Position numbers and translations under genes: made by a program. Source: Saprospiraceae bacterium (GTDB lineage: Bacteria > Bacteroidota > Bacteroidia > Chitinophagales > Saprospiraceae). Taken from it: a DNA stretch of 62,602 nt. Every line of letters starts with the position of its first letter. Within the stretch, counting starts at the first letter, position 1. Below are positions 36,371 through 45,754 of this stretch, one piece after another. The stretch spans positions 1 through 62,602 of the forward strand of contig JALHLK010000025.1 of assembly GCA_022844565.1 (NCBI GenBank), read 5' to 3'. The notes below the pieces were generated by a model that saw nothing but the letters and a program-made list of their open reading frames with translations, had not been told where the DNA came from and did no database searches.

Positions 36371-37533
36371 AACAAGGCAGATTGACTTTTTGGTTTTAAC
36401 AATACTTCATTCAGCCTGTCCACAAATTCATAATATATTTCTCCCCAACTTTTGCTTAGTTTATTATGCAATGCCTCCTTTTGAAAAGTGGAATAATTTT
36501 GTTCTTGCAAAATGTGATTAAAAGCATTAATGTAACCAGTTATATCATTTTCTGAAACCAGTATACCATTTATTCCATTGCCTACCACATCTGTATTACT
36601 TCCACCCAATGAAGCTACAACTGGTAGGCCACAAGTCATTGCTTCAAGGACGACATTGCCAAATGTTTCTGTCACAGAAGGAAATAAAAACAAGTCTGCA
36701 TCATTATATACATCACACAAGTCATTTTGGTTTACCTCTCCTAAAAATAAAGCCCTTGGCATAGCATCCTTCATTTTAGTGTACCCCACCCCATCTCCGA
36801 CTATTATAAAATTGAAACTGAGCTGATTTTCATTGCAATAATTATAAATCTCAATAATGACCTTTAAATTTTTCTCCCAAACTAGTCTACTAGCAAATAA
36901 AATATTTTTATGATCGTTTTTGAAGAATTCTTTAAATCGATTTGATTTTTGATTTTTGAAAAAAAATAAATCTTTGTTTATTCCTCTTGCCATGATTTCG
37001 AGCAGATCGCTTTTTACTCCAAGTTTTATCAAGTGTTCTTTCATACTTTTGGTAGGACTGAGAATCTTGTTGCATTGGTTGTAAAATGACACATATTTTT
37101 TTAAAACGAAGTCGTATGCTTTCTGACCAAAATATGTTTTTGTATTAATATAGTAATCCACATACGATATAAAATTTGTATGGTAAATGGTTGTAACAGG
37201 AATATTATGCTTTTTTGCTACCCTGAGCATAAAATTTCCAAGCCAAGAGGGTGTAGTTATGTGAACTATGTCTGGCTTAAATTCTGAAAATACTTTATTG
37301 ATTTTTGCACTTATGAAAATTGGCAATGCCATTTGATAATCTTTATTAAATGGCAAAGTAAGTTGTGGTACTTTTTGGTGTCGCATTTGAGGTGGGAAAT
37401 TCTCAAATACACTTGCTACACAATAATATTCTATTTCCCTTTTTTCTAAACTTCTATCAAGTAACTGGAACAATGTCCTGTTACATCCATCAAAATCCCT
37501 TCTTAATATATCAGCTACAAGTAAAACTTTCAT
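36367..37533 (-). CDS. Glycosyltransferase family 4 (GT4)
   Basis: 388 residues. DFDGCNRTLFQLLDR at the N-terminus and the C-terminal DLFLFPSVTETFGNVVLEAMTCGLPVV with its E-x7-E motif are standard for GT4, close to GDP-mannose-dependent alpha-mannosyltransferases (MgtA/PimB-like). The AMPRALFLGEVNQNDLCDVYNDAD segment precedes it. The acceptor is unknown. It ends overlapping the flippase-like gene. Confidence 0.9.
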   Translation of the reverse strand: MKVLLVADILRRDFDGCNRTLFQLLDRSLEKREIEYYCVASVFENFPPQMRHQKVPQLTLPFNKDYQMALPIFISAKINKVFSEFKPDIVHITTPSWLGNFMLRVAKKHNIPVTTIYHTNFISYVDYYINTKTYFGQKAYDFVLKKYVSFYNQCNKILSPTKSMKEHLIKLGVKSDLLEIMARGINKDLFFFKNQKSNRFKEFFKNDHKNILFASRLVWEKNLKVIIEIYNYCNENQLSFNFIIVGDGVGYTKMKDAMPRALFLGEVNQNDLCDVYNDADLFLFPSVTETFGNVVLEAMTCGLPVVASLGGSNTDVVGNGINGILVSENDITGYINAFNHILQEQNYSTFQKEALHNKLSKSWGEIYYEFVDRLNEVLLKPKSQSALL

Positions 37534-37650
37534 TGACCAAAATGATGGGCAAAGATATCAGATAATCATAAGTTTGTACCGATTATTAATTTTTATTTTT
37601 AGTCTTAAGAAAATAAACTTCGTACCAAAAAGAATATACATCTCAAAAAA

Positions 37651-38361
37651 CTATGACTTAAGTATTAACAACTTGATATAGGTCAACAAATTAGAATAAA
37701 TAATTTGTACTTTTACATTTTGAACTTTTAAATTCTTTCTTGGTGTGACTTCTACTTGAGCAAAAGTTAGATTTAATTTGATAGCCTGAAGAAGGTATTC
37801 TATTTCAAATAAAAACCCATTAATTTTGCCGCTTTTGACCAATTGTACAGCATGTTGAGAATATCCTTTTAAACCAGCTTGTGTATCATTAAACCTTCCA
37901 TTAAAAATAAAATAATTAACAAAAAGTAAGATTTTTGAAATAACTCTTCTTTTAAAGGGTAACATACGATAATAAGCTGGACTTCTCTTTGCTAGGACGA
38001 TGTCAATACTTTTTGTAGATATTGTATTCATCACATTTATAATCGAATCAGTCCCAAAAGGAATATCCCAGTCTGTGTATACATAATACTTCGATTCAAT
38101 TTCTGACAATCCCTTTCTAACTGCACTGCCTTTCCCTTTATTGATAGGTTGAATAAGAATCTTGTACAGGTCTGCATTTTCTTTAAATGGTCCAAAATTG
38201 AGCTTTGATTTAGAACCATCATCTACCAAAAGTACGATAATTTTTGACTTATGAAAATTGGATTGAATATTTCGAACTGTTTCCATAATTTCCTCAGCCC
38301 AACCAATTGATGGATTATATAAAGGAATGATGATCGCAAAATCACATAAGATTTCTTTCAA
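37651..38361 (-). CDS. Glycosyltransferase family 2 (GT2)
   Basis: 236 residues with the GT-A fold. DFAIIIPLYNPSIGW at the start, LLVDDGSKS, the nucleotide-sugar segment YVYTDWDIPFGTDSI and DTQAGLKGY are typical of dolichyl-phosphate/polyprenyl-phosphate glycosyltransferase-like GT2 enzymes. The start codon is TTG at 38361; no ATG or GTG precedes the catalytic domain. It is the first gene of the glycan cluster as transcribed, 118 bases before the GT4 gene. Confidence 0.85.
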   Translation of the reverse strand: MKEILCDFAIIIPLYNPSIGWAEEIMETVRNIQSNFHKSKIIVLLVDDGSKSKLNFGPFKENADLYKILIQPINKGKGSAVRKGLSEIESKYYVYTDWDIPFGTDSIINVMNTISTKSIDIVLAKRSPAYYRMLPFKRRVISKILLFVNYFIFNGRFNDTQAGLKGYSQHAVQLVKSGKINGFLFEIEYLLQAIKLNLTFAQVEVTPRKNLKVQNVKVQIIYSNLLTYIKLLILKS

Positions 38362-38411
38362 ATTTGCTAAATTATAGTTTCTGAAAGAAAATGATTCACC
38401 AAGACGATATT

Positions 38412-39074
38412 TTATTTATTTCGTATAATATAATAAATAATAAGAGGCATTGCTCTTACAAATTCTTCATCATAATTGCTATCTATGTGTTCTGTAAGTC
38501 TGGTACTAAATATTCCGACTTCATTGTCTACTTTATTTAAATACGCAACCTTTTTTTCATTGACTTCTAAAAGATTACTCTTACCATCATTACTTGACTT
38601 TATACGTGCTTTTACTCCTGTAGAAGTGTTATAGGTAAGATTTTTGAGGTTGATAACCCCTATTTTTTTTTCATTTATAAAAACCTGTGTTTCGTTTGCA
38701 TTACCTACAAATGTCAACTCAATATCATCCACTAAGACAAGCATAAGAAACTTATTTTTAAAACCTAATTGAGTCTTTTTACCAATTAAGATGAGGTTTT
38801 CATGAAAGATAGATTTAATCACTCCAACTTCAATTCCATTTAAAGAAAATTTTCTTGTGAGCTTGTCATAACCTGTACTTAACTCTTCCCATTGTTCCAT
38901 AGGTAGTTTTATAATCTCTATACCAGTTTTAGCCATTTCGGCTTTGATTGGGGCTATTTGTTTTTTCATCCAATTATTGTATGAAATTGGAAAAAACGAA
39001 AAACTACCCACTTGCCAAGCTATGTAAGAAAAACCTGAGAAAATTGCTGCACCTAGGATTATTGAACTAAACAC
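38412..39074 (-). CDS. Hypothetical membrane-anchored protein
   Basis: 220 residues with one N-terminal membrane segment (SSIILGAAIFSGFSYIAWQVG); the rest looks soluble. I recognise no domain. It begins with GTG at 39074 because an in-frame stop lies two codons upstream and no ATG is near. It lies between the sigma factor and the glycan cluster on the same strand, 117 bases after rpoD. Function unknown. Confidence 0.6.
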   Translation of the reverse strand: MFSSIILGAAIFSGFSYIAWQVGSFSFFPISYNNWMKKQIAPIKAEMAKTGIEIIKLPMEQWEELSTGYDKLTRKFSLNGIEVGVIKSIFHENLILIGKKTQLGFKNKFLMLVLVDDIELTFVGNANETQVFINEKKIGVINLKNLTYNTSTGVKARIKSSNDGKSNLLEVNEKKVAYLNKVDNEVGIFSTRLTEHIDSNYDEEFVRAMPLIIYYIIRNK

Positions 39075-39190
39075 GATCTATTATAAAAGTTTGAGCTCAA
39101 AATTAATAATAATTTTGGATTACATGTAAAAAAAGTTGGAATTACATCAATGGCTAAAAGAATACTTAGCTCCTTTTAAAGTTTAAAATA

Positions 39191-40057
39191 TTATTCAAAG
39201 GTAGTCATATTGTTTTTAATCATCATTTTTCGAAGTCTTCGCAAAGCCCTATCTTTTATTTGTCTTACCCTTTCTCTTGTGAGTCCGTATAGGTCTCCAA
39301 CTTCTTCTAAATTGAGTGCTTTAGCATGGTGACCTATACCAAAGTAGGCTGAAAGAACCTGAACCTCTCGTGGCGAAAGTACTTGTAAACCAAATTTAAC
39401 TGCATCTTTAAGGGATTGCTCCATCAACTTTAAATCTGGACTGTCATCATCTTCTGACGTCATGGTATCAACTAAAGCAATTGATCCTTCTTCATCATTT
39501 AATGGTGCATCGATAGACAAATGTTTGCCTGCACCTGAAAGTACACATGCAACATCCTTTTCTGTCATCTCTAAAAGTTCTGCTAATTCTGCATTAGTTG
39601 GTTCCCTTTCAAATTCTTGAACAAAAGACAGAAAAGCTTCGTTGACCTTAGAATACATATTTACCTTATTAAGAGGTAGCCTCACCATTCTAGAATATTC
39701 AACTATTGCTTGTAATATCGATTGTCTAATCCACCAAACAGCATAAGAAATAAACTTAAATCCTCTTGATTCGTCAAATCGGTTGGCTGCCTTCATTAGG
39801 CCAACATTACCTTCATTGATGAGGTCGCTTAATGAAAGTCCATGATTTTGATATTGTTTGGCTACTGAAACAACAAATCTAAGATTGCCCCTTGTTAATT
39901 TGTCAAGTGCATCTGTATCTCCTTCTCTAATTCTTTTGGCTAAACTGGATTCTTCTTCTAGAGTTAATAATTCAATTTTACCAATATCATTAAGATACTT
40001 GTCAAGAGCTAAGCTCTCTCTCGTAGTGATTTTGTTTGATATTTTTAGCTGTCTCAT
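39191..40057 (-). CDS. rpoD: RNA polymerase primary sigma factor (sigma-70, short Bacteroidota form)
   Basis: 288 residues, the short form lacking region 1.1 and the spacer, as in Bacteroidota primary sigma factors. Region 2 has [17 protein letters not shown] and the -10-binding [27 protein letters not shown]. Region 4 has the helix-turn-helix [28 protein letters not shown]. It directs transcription at promoters with TTTG and TAnnTTTG elements, consistent with those found in this window. The order N-terminal [12 protein letters not shown] then [13 protein letters not shown] is the conserved Bacteroidota start. Confidence 0.93.
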   Translation of the reverse strand: MRQLKISNKITTRESLALDKYLNDIGKIELLTLEEESSLAKRIREGDTDALDKLTRGNLRFVVSVAKQYQNHGLSLSDLINEGNVGLMKAANRFDESRGFKFISYAVWWIRQSILQAIVEYSRMVRLPLNKVNMYSKVNEAFLSFVQEFEREPTNAELAELLEMTEKDVACVLSGAGKHLSIDAPLNDEEGSIALVDTMTSEDDDSPDLKLMEQSLKDAVKFGLQVLSPREVQVLSAYFGIGHHAKALNLEEVGDLYGLTRERVRQIKDRALRRLRKMMIKNNMTTFE

Positions 40058-40250
40058 ATTGGATTTTAAGTATCTTTTACATAATACACTTAAAAGTAAA
40101 GAAAAGTTTCAAATAAGTTTTTATTGAATATTTTTTTCTTCGTTCGTAGGTAAAAGTGTCTCTATTTAGTAATTATAATCCCAAGACTTCTAACTTTTGT
40201 ACAACTTTCCCTTATCCAATCAAAGTAATTATTTACTAAACGACAAAATC

Positions 40251-41033
40251 CTATTTTTTGATATAAGGATCAATATTTTCTGAAATAATTACTTGAACTA
40301 CCTTGTCAATATCCTCTTCTAAGTCTACACTTATACTTTCATAATCCGTTAGAATACATTTGATTTTCATTCCATTTTCTAGCCACCTCAATTGTTCTAG
40401 GCTTTCTGCCTCCTCAAGCTTAGTTGGCTTTAAGTCAGAAATAGCCAATAAGGTTTGACTTCTAAAGGCATAAATACCTATATGTTTGTAATAAAGTGTA
40501 TTAAATAACCATTCTCGATAAGGTAATGATTTAAAAGCAGGTATGGCATTGCGACTGAAGTATAGCACATCATCGTTCTTAGTTCTTACTACTTTTACTA
40601 TATTGTAGTCAAAAAGATCTTCTGAAGTAGTTATTCTATTGCAGGCTGTGACGATTTGAGGTTCTTCCACATTAAATTCAGAAATAATAGCTTCAATCAA
40701 ACTTGGGTCTATTAATGGTTCATCCCCTTGTAAGTTAATAATGATCCCACTTAAATTAAGCGTTTTGATAGCTTCAATTATTCTATCTGTTCCATTGAGA
40801 TGGTCTGGTGAAGTCATAAGACAATTTCCCCCAAAAGATTTGACCTCTTCCTCAATTCTATAATCATCCGTCAAAACATAAACTTCTTCAACATTTGGTA
40901 CTTCTGTCGCGCGCTCGTAGACCCACTCGATCATAGATTTTCCTAAAATATTAGCGAGCGGTTTGCCTTCAAATCTTGTAGACTTAAAGCGAGCAGGTAT
41001 GAAGATATAAACTAGTGTAGAACTATTCGCCAA
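40251..41033 (-). CDS. kdsB: 3-deoxy-manno-octulosonate cytidylyltransferase
   Basis: 260 residues. It activates Kdo as CMP-Kdo for lipopolysaccharide inner core. IPARFKSTRFEGKPLANILGKSMIEW is the CTP-binding start, NLQGDEPLID the middle motif and HIGIYAFR a later one. The start is TTG at 41033: an in-frame TGA is at 41042 and no ATG lies before the CTP site. The gap to the GCS2-CBS gene upstream on the minus strand is 10 bases, so it is operonic with it. Confidence 0.93.
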   Translation of the reverse strand: MANSSTLVYIFIPARFKSTRFEGKPLANILGKSMIEWVYERATEVPNVEEVYVLTDDYRIEEEVKSFGGNCLMTSPDHLNGTDRIIEAIKTLNLSGIIINLQGDEPLIDPSLIEAIISEFNVEEPQIVTACNRITTSEDLFDYNIVKVVRTKNDDVLYFSRNAIPAFKSLPYREWLFNTLYYKHIGIYAFRSQTLLAISDLKPTKLEEAESLEQLRWLENGMKIKCILTDYESISVDLEEDIDKVVQVIISENIDPYIKK

Positions 41034-41043
41034 AATTTTTCAA

Positions 41044-42963
41044 TTAATTTACTTTAAATTTTCGTAGTAATCTGGAAGTTATTCTAAGAAAATCTCCTTC
41101 TGTTACTATCCCAATTAATTCATTATTTTGTACTACTGGAAGGCATCCAATTTTATTTTCTTGCATTTTTGTCAAAGCATCAACGATATTGGCGGTTGGT
41201 TCAATGGTAATAGGGTCTGAAATCATCATTTCTTTGACGATTACTTGCTTTTTATTATTTTTATTTCTCAAATAGAATTGAATGATCATCCTTGTTGTGA
41301 TCAATCCTACAAGTTTTCCATGATTATCTTCGACAGGTACAAATCTAATATCTTTCCAGTCCATCATTTCAGTTACTAGATCTATAATATCATTTTCATG
41401 CACAGTAAATATATCTGTAGTCATAAATTCTGAAACATGTAAGTGATTTGGGCGATACCCAGTAATCATATCTTCAGATGGCATTTCCCATTCATGTACA
41501 CACTTACCACTAATTTGATTTTGCATGATGACTTCAGTTATAGCTGCCGCTGCTTCGTCCTCAGGTGCTTTAGACTTAAGGTCAGTATATGCCCTTAATA
41601 ACCACCTACTGCCGTTCATATGCCTTTTGGCCCTTTCTTCTATGATACCTAGATAAAGATCAATATCTCCTTCATCTACCTTTTTGATTCGAAGACCATG
41701 CCTAGCTAAATCAAGTAATTCATTTTTAACTAAGTCAACTGCATTAGTCTTTGTATCATTATACCACGTAAATTTAGAATCAATTCCAAACTTCGCTGCC
41801 TTCAAAAAATTATCACTTACATCATCAAAAGACATTTTTGTTCTTATATCTTTTTCCGTATCTGTCATTCCCGACATCATTCCTAACCAAAAACAAGCAT
41901 TGGCGATTTCATCCGTAACGGTAGGTCCAGAAGGTATGACTCTACTTTCTATTCTTAAATGAGGCTTACCATTGTCACTAATACCGTAGCAAGGTCTATT
42001 CCATCTATACACTGTAGAGTTGTGTATTAATAATGATCTTAATTTTGGAACTTTCCCATTTTTTACCATATCCAAGGAGTCTTCCATTGGTTCGTCACCA
42101 AGTAGGACCCTAAATCGTGTGATATCTTCTTTGTATACATCCAAAGGAGACTCATTAATCCAACTCTTACCAAATGTAACCCTTGGACTTCTTTCACGCA
42201 TATGGTCATGAGAAGTCCTTGTGTCTAAAGCTTGTTGGAATAGAGCGATTCTGGACTCATGCCATAATCTTTTACCAAAAACGATAGGCGAATTTGCTCC
42301 AATCGCTATTAAAGGGGCTGTCAAAGCTTGTGCAATATTGTATTGTCGAGCAAAGTCATGGGAAGGCACCTGTAAATGCACTTGAAAACTAGTATTTGAC
42401 GCCTCTAGCAAAGGAGAATCGTGTTTAAGATTTAATTCATCTAAACCTTCTAGTCTAACTCCAAAATTATTGCCCATCATATTGTCAGTAAGAGCTTGCA
42501 TTAATGCAAAGTACCTATCTTTGGGAGTCAAATTGTCCATGGTTAGATGGTGTTGTCTTAATGTGGGTAGTATCCCTGTTAAGACGAGCGATACATCCAT
42601 TTCCGAAAGGACATTTTGAATAATGTTAAGCTTTATGGCATTTTCATTTTGCATGTCAGAAAAGCATTTGCCTGTAAACTCTCTTGGGTCAAGATTGATC
42701 TCCAAGTTAAATTTTGCCAACTCAGTGGTAATCCAAGGATGATGGTCGAGTTTTTCCAAAGCTTCCATGGCTACACATGCAGGTTTATATGTGTTTTTAT
42801 GAACCAAGACCATCTCTTGCTCTGCCCCAATTCTGACTATGTCATTTTCAAACCAGTTTTGCTCCAACATTGTCTCCATCGCCCTTACATCATCTAGTAA
42901 GGACTTCATGAATTTTTGCATTTGCTTTTGGTCTTTAACGATCTTAACCTTTTGCTCTCCCAT
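41044..42963 (-). CDS. GCS2-type glutamate-cysteine ligase-like protein with C-terminal CBS pair
   Basis: 639 residues. The first 480 or so match the GCS2 carboxylate-amine ligase family (IGAEQEMVLVHKN, LAKFNLEINLDPREF, RIESRVIPSGPTVTDE). Two CBS domains follow (about 512-570 and 580-635; FMTTDIFTV, MMISDPITI, MQENKIGCLPVV), which usually bind adenosine nucleotides and regulate the attached activity. The enzyme would join a glutamyl carboxylate to an amine, perhaps in thiol or glycine-betaine-like synthesis, but the product is not known. The catalytic and CBS parts are clearly in one chain. Confidence 0.85.
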   Translation of the reverse strand: MGEQKVKIVKDQKQMQKFMKSLLDDVRAMETMLEQNWFENDIVRIGAEQEMVLVHKNTYKPACVAMEALEKLDHHPWITTELAKFNLEINLDPREFTGKCFSDMQNENAIKLNIIQNVLSEMDVSLVLTGILPTLRQHHLTMDNLTPKDRYFALMQALTDNMMGNNFGVRLEGLDELNLKHDSPLLEASNTSFQVHLQVPSHDFARQYNIAQALTAPLIAIGANSPIVFGKRLWHESRIALFQQALDTRTSHDHMRERSPRVTFGKSWINESPLDVYKEDITRFRVLLGDEPMEDSLDMVKNGKVPKLRSLLIHNSTVYRWNRPCYGISDNGKPHLRIESRVIPSGPTVTDEIANACFWLGMMSGMTDTEKDIRTKMSFDDVSDNFLKAAKFGIDSKFTWYNDTKTNAVDLVKNELLDLARHGLRIKKVDEGDIDLYLGIIEERAKRHMNGSRWLLRAYTDLKSKAPEDEAAAAITEVIMQNQISGKCVHEWEMPSEDMITGYRPNHLHVSEFMTTDIFTVHENDIIDLVTEMMDWKDIRFVPVEDNHGKLVGLITTRMIIQFYLRNKNNKKQVIVKEMMISDPITIEPTANIVDALTKMQENKIGCLPVVQNNELIGIVTEGDFLRITSRLLRKFKVN

Positions 42964-43144
42964 TATGTATGTTTATCCGAATTCGAAAATAAAAATAGAA
43001 GCAATATTTATATTATCCAAATGGATGCTTCAAAATCTACTTAATTATATATCAAACAATTTATAGCAAATTTTATGCTACATTTTAAGACACCAAATAA
43101 TGCGTCGTTCTAAAAACCCTAAAGAACATTAAAGTCAAAAAAAA

Positions 43145-43170
43145 AGACTCACCAAATTAATGATGAGTCT
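43145..43170 (-). terminator. Rho-independent terminator of the PpiD-like gene
   Basis: AGACTCA and TGAGTCT pair perfectly around a 12-base loop. On the minus strand the stem is followed by a run of nine T, about 30 bases beyond the stop. Confidence 0.85.
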
Positions 43171-43199
43171 CACTTTCCAATTGCTTTTATTAGGTTAAG

Positions 43200-45305
43200 T
43201 TAATAAAAACGAGATCTGTTGTCCTTAATTTTGGTAGTTGTTTTTATAGCTGGCCATAAAGTGTATGGCAACATCATTCTATTGTTTGAAGTGATAGATT
43301 GTCTCATCGTCGGCATATTATTGTTAGCTATACCAGGTGTCTTTGTATCTGATTTTACAACATATACCCCCGTACTTCCTATGATTGGTTTTGAAGTTTT
43401 ACCTTGCTTCAATCCTGTCATGGTAGCGATTGCTTTAGGTTCTCCAGCTAATTCAGCAGAACCTGATACATAATTTACACTTGCAATATCTTCTACTTCA
43501 ATTCCTACCGCCGAAGCCATTTGCTCGATCGTCGAACCTTTTAATTTCTTAATGATTTCTTCACCTCTTTTTTTGTTAAGTACTAAAGTATTGATAGTCG
43601 CTTTTGCTGCACTCACTGACATTAGACCAGCAGGATCAATTTGCTTTAACCCAACTAGTGTAAAGGCTTTTGAATAATAATTTACATTGTCTGTGTATTC
43701 ATAAACCATCGGTGCTACTTCACCTACATTTGCATTATGAGCCCATTTTACAATATCTCTACTTGTTTGTCCTCCTCCAAAAGATTCAAAAATATAGTCA
43801 TTCAATTTTAGTGGTGCAGAAGTTGAAACAGTTAAACCTGCTTTCTCTGCTGCTTTCTTCATGGATTCTAAAGTCCTATTATCCATCAAAATCTTATTCA
43901 ACTTATCTAAAGCTGCGTCTTGAGTAGCTTGAGAAGGGATAATTGGTTCGCTGATGATAGCTGCTTTGTATTTAGGTTCGTTGGTACTAAAAATTCTTTT
44001 TTGTACTTCAATTAAGTGAACACCAAATTGTGTAGTTACTGTATATAAACCTCCATCCTGACTATTGTTAAAACAAGCTTCATTAAATTCAGCTACCATT
44101 CTACCTTGAGCAAATGTACCTAAATCACCTAAAAGTGACGCCGATCCTGGATCTTCACTCGTTTTCAAAGCTAATGAATCAAATCTTTGCTTACCAGATA
44201 CAATTAAGTTTTTGATACTGTCTATTTGAGCCCTAGCTTTATCTACAGAAACACCTCCTTGGGTTGATTTTAGAATGTGCCTTGCTTTTACCGAGTCTGG
44301 CATCATTTTCTTATCAATCAATTTTGCCACAAAATAGTTTGTACCTTCAATAAAAGGAGCAGTAACCTGACCTGGATTAAGACCTTTTATTACGTCTTTT
44401 AGTGCACCTTGAAAATCATCAATACCTGAGTACACAGGAGACACTAAACCATTATTAGAAACGGCAAATAATGAGTCATTCGTTGTAACTTTAAAGTCTT
44501 CTTCTAATTTTTTTAATCTTTCAAAAATTACAGTAGAGTCAGCCAAAGTAGGTATAACATCAATACCCACATAATCTAAAATTCTAGTCTCTTCATCTTG
44601 AGTAAACTTACCTTTGTTTTCATTCAAATAAGTTTTATAATCTTCGTCAGTGAGTTTAATGCTTTTCTCATCAATATATTCAAAAGGAACCTTCAACATT
44701 TTTCCTGTTGTGGTCTCCGTCTGAAGCTGCGTTGTAAGATCAACTAACCAAGTTGGAGTATACATCGCTTTAGCTACCAAATTTGAAATTTTCTCTTGAA
44801 CCTTTACTGATTGAACTTGCTTTTCTTGCGCAGCCCAAGTGAATTTAAATTGATCATTCAATTCTTGTCCACCTTTGATTGCTTCTTTTATTTGATTAAG
44901 TTGTTCAAAGTCGGGCATTCCAGTTTGTTGGTTTGTGAATGCATTTCTTATTACAGGACTTAACTTATCAAAATCAAATAATAGACCATCAAGTTCCTCT
45001 TTACCAACTCCAAGACCAAGTTTGTCTGCAATCTTACTAGCTATCTTGTCATTAACTACATAATCCCATAATGAAGCCCTTGAAGCATAAGGATCTTGTC
45101 CTCCACTAAAAAGTGCTCTTTCTATGTTACCATATTCAAAATAATCTACCTTTTCACCATCTATAGTAGCCACGTTGGTTTGATTTAATAATCCACCTGC
45201 GCTATTACTGCCCATGACATCCATAAGGATAAATGAAGCAAGAGCCAACCCTAAAAGGATTAAAACGATCCAAAAATTTCTTCTAATCTTTGATATTAAA
45301 GCCAT
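43200..45305 (-). CDS. PpiD/SurA-like peptidylprolyl isomerase
   Basis: 701 residues: an N-terminal membrane anchor (about 10-32, FWIVLILLGLALASFILMD), a SurA-N-like chaperone region (to about 330), a parvulin-type rotamase domain (about 338-440, KARHILKS ... LGDLGTFAQGRMVAEF ... FGVHLIEV) and a long helical C-terminus. PpiD-type proteins sit in the inner membrane facing the periplasm and help outer-membrane and secreted proteins fold. It plausibly serves the many exported proteins in this genome. A terminator follows. Confidence 0.88.
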   Translation of the reverse strand: MALISKIRRNFWIVLILLGLALASFILMDVMGSNSAGGLLNQTNVATIDGEKVDYFEYGNIERALFSGGQDPYASRASLWDYVVNDKIASKIADKLGLGVGKEELDGLLFDFDKLSPVIRNAFTNQQTGMPDFEQLNQIKEAIKGGQELNDQFKFTWAAQEKQVQSVKVQEKISNLVAKAMYTPTWLVDLTTQLQTETTTGKMLKVPFEYIDEKSIKLTDEDYKTYLNENKGKFTQDEETRILDYVGIDVIPTLADSTVIFERLKKLEEDFKVTTNDSLFAVSNNGLVSPVYSGIDDFQGALKDVIKGLNPGQVTAPFIEGTNYFVAKLIDKKMMPDSVKARHILKSTQGGVSVDKARAQIDSIKNLIVSGKQRFDSLALKTSEDPGSASLLGDLGTFAQGRMVAEFNEACFNNSQDGGLYTVTTQFGVHLIEVQKRIFSTNEPKYKAAIISEPIIPSQATQDAALDKLNKILMDNRTLESMKKAAEKAGLTVSTSAPLKLNDYIFESFGGGQTSRDIVKWAHNANVGEVAPMVYEYTDNVNYYSKAFTLVGLKQIDPAGLMSVSAAKATINTLVLNKKRGEEIIKKLKGSTIEQMASAVGIEVEDIASVNYVSGSAELAGEPKAIATMTGLKQGKTSKPIIGSTGVYVVKSDTKTPGIANNNMPTMRQSITSNNRMMLPYTLWPAIKTTTKIKDNRSRFY

Positions 45306-45431
45306 TCCTAAGAATTAATGTATTAATTTTTTAATAATTTGTACTTTTGAATCACTTATGCTAAACACACAAGTATTTCAAAACGGATGCAAAGGTAGAT
45401 TTTTCTATCAAATAATCAAACTTTAATCCTG

Positions 45432-45593
45432 AAAATCTAAAATGGGTTCCGTAGTGAAGTTCAAAAGTACAATAAAATCAGTATTTTTTGCAACAAATCA
45501 TCCCGATAGCACAGCTTTCGGGATGGTGCGAAGCAAAAAGTGCTGATTTTGCAGTAATTTTGAGCTGTAATAGGAAATCCATTTTAGATTTTT
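45432..45593. repeat. Long intergenic palindrome (giant hairpin, MITE-like)
   Basis: Arms of about 55-60 bases pair with mismatches from AAAATCTAAAATGG at the left to CCATTTTAGATTTT at the right, via AAAATCAG/CTGATTTT. They end in an inner CATCCCGATAGC (45499-45510) and GCTTTCGGGATG (45514-45525) stem. It has no ORF and sits between the divergent ppiD-like and rluA-like genes. CCCGATAGC-type hairpins are common intergenic repeats in Bacteroidota. Confidence 0.65.
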
Positions 45594-45725
45594 AGTTTAT
45601 AATCCTCATTCTTTTTAACATGTACAATTTTTTAAAATTCTTTAAACATTTAATATCAAGGATATTTTAATTTTTCGAGTTAGTCACTTTTTAGTAGAAA
45701 ATGAAAGAATTCCCTTTGTTAACTG

Positions 45726-45733
45726 TACCTTTG
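45726..45733 (+). promoter_or_regulatory. -7 element for the RluA-family gene
   Basis: TACCTTTG is an exact match. The transcript would start near 45740, downstream of the ATG at 45701, so translation starts at 45755. Confidence 0.6.
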
Positions 45734-45754
45734 TGGTCTAAATTTAAAGAAAAT

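Noticed and set aside
41684-43066. Plus-strand frames opposite the GCS2-CBS gene
   Set aside because: They are antisense to strong motifs on the minus strand and lack promoters.
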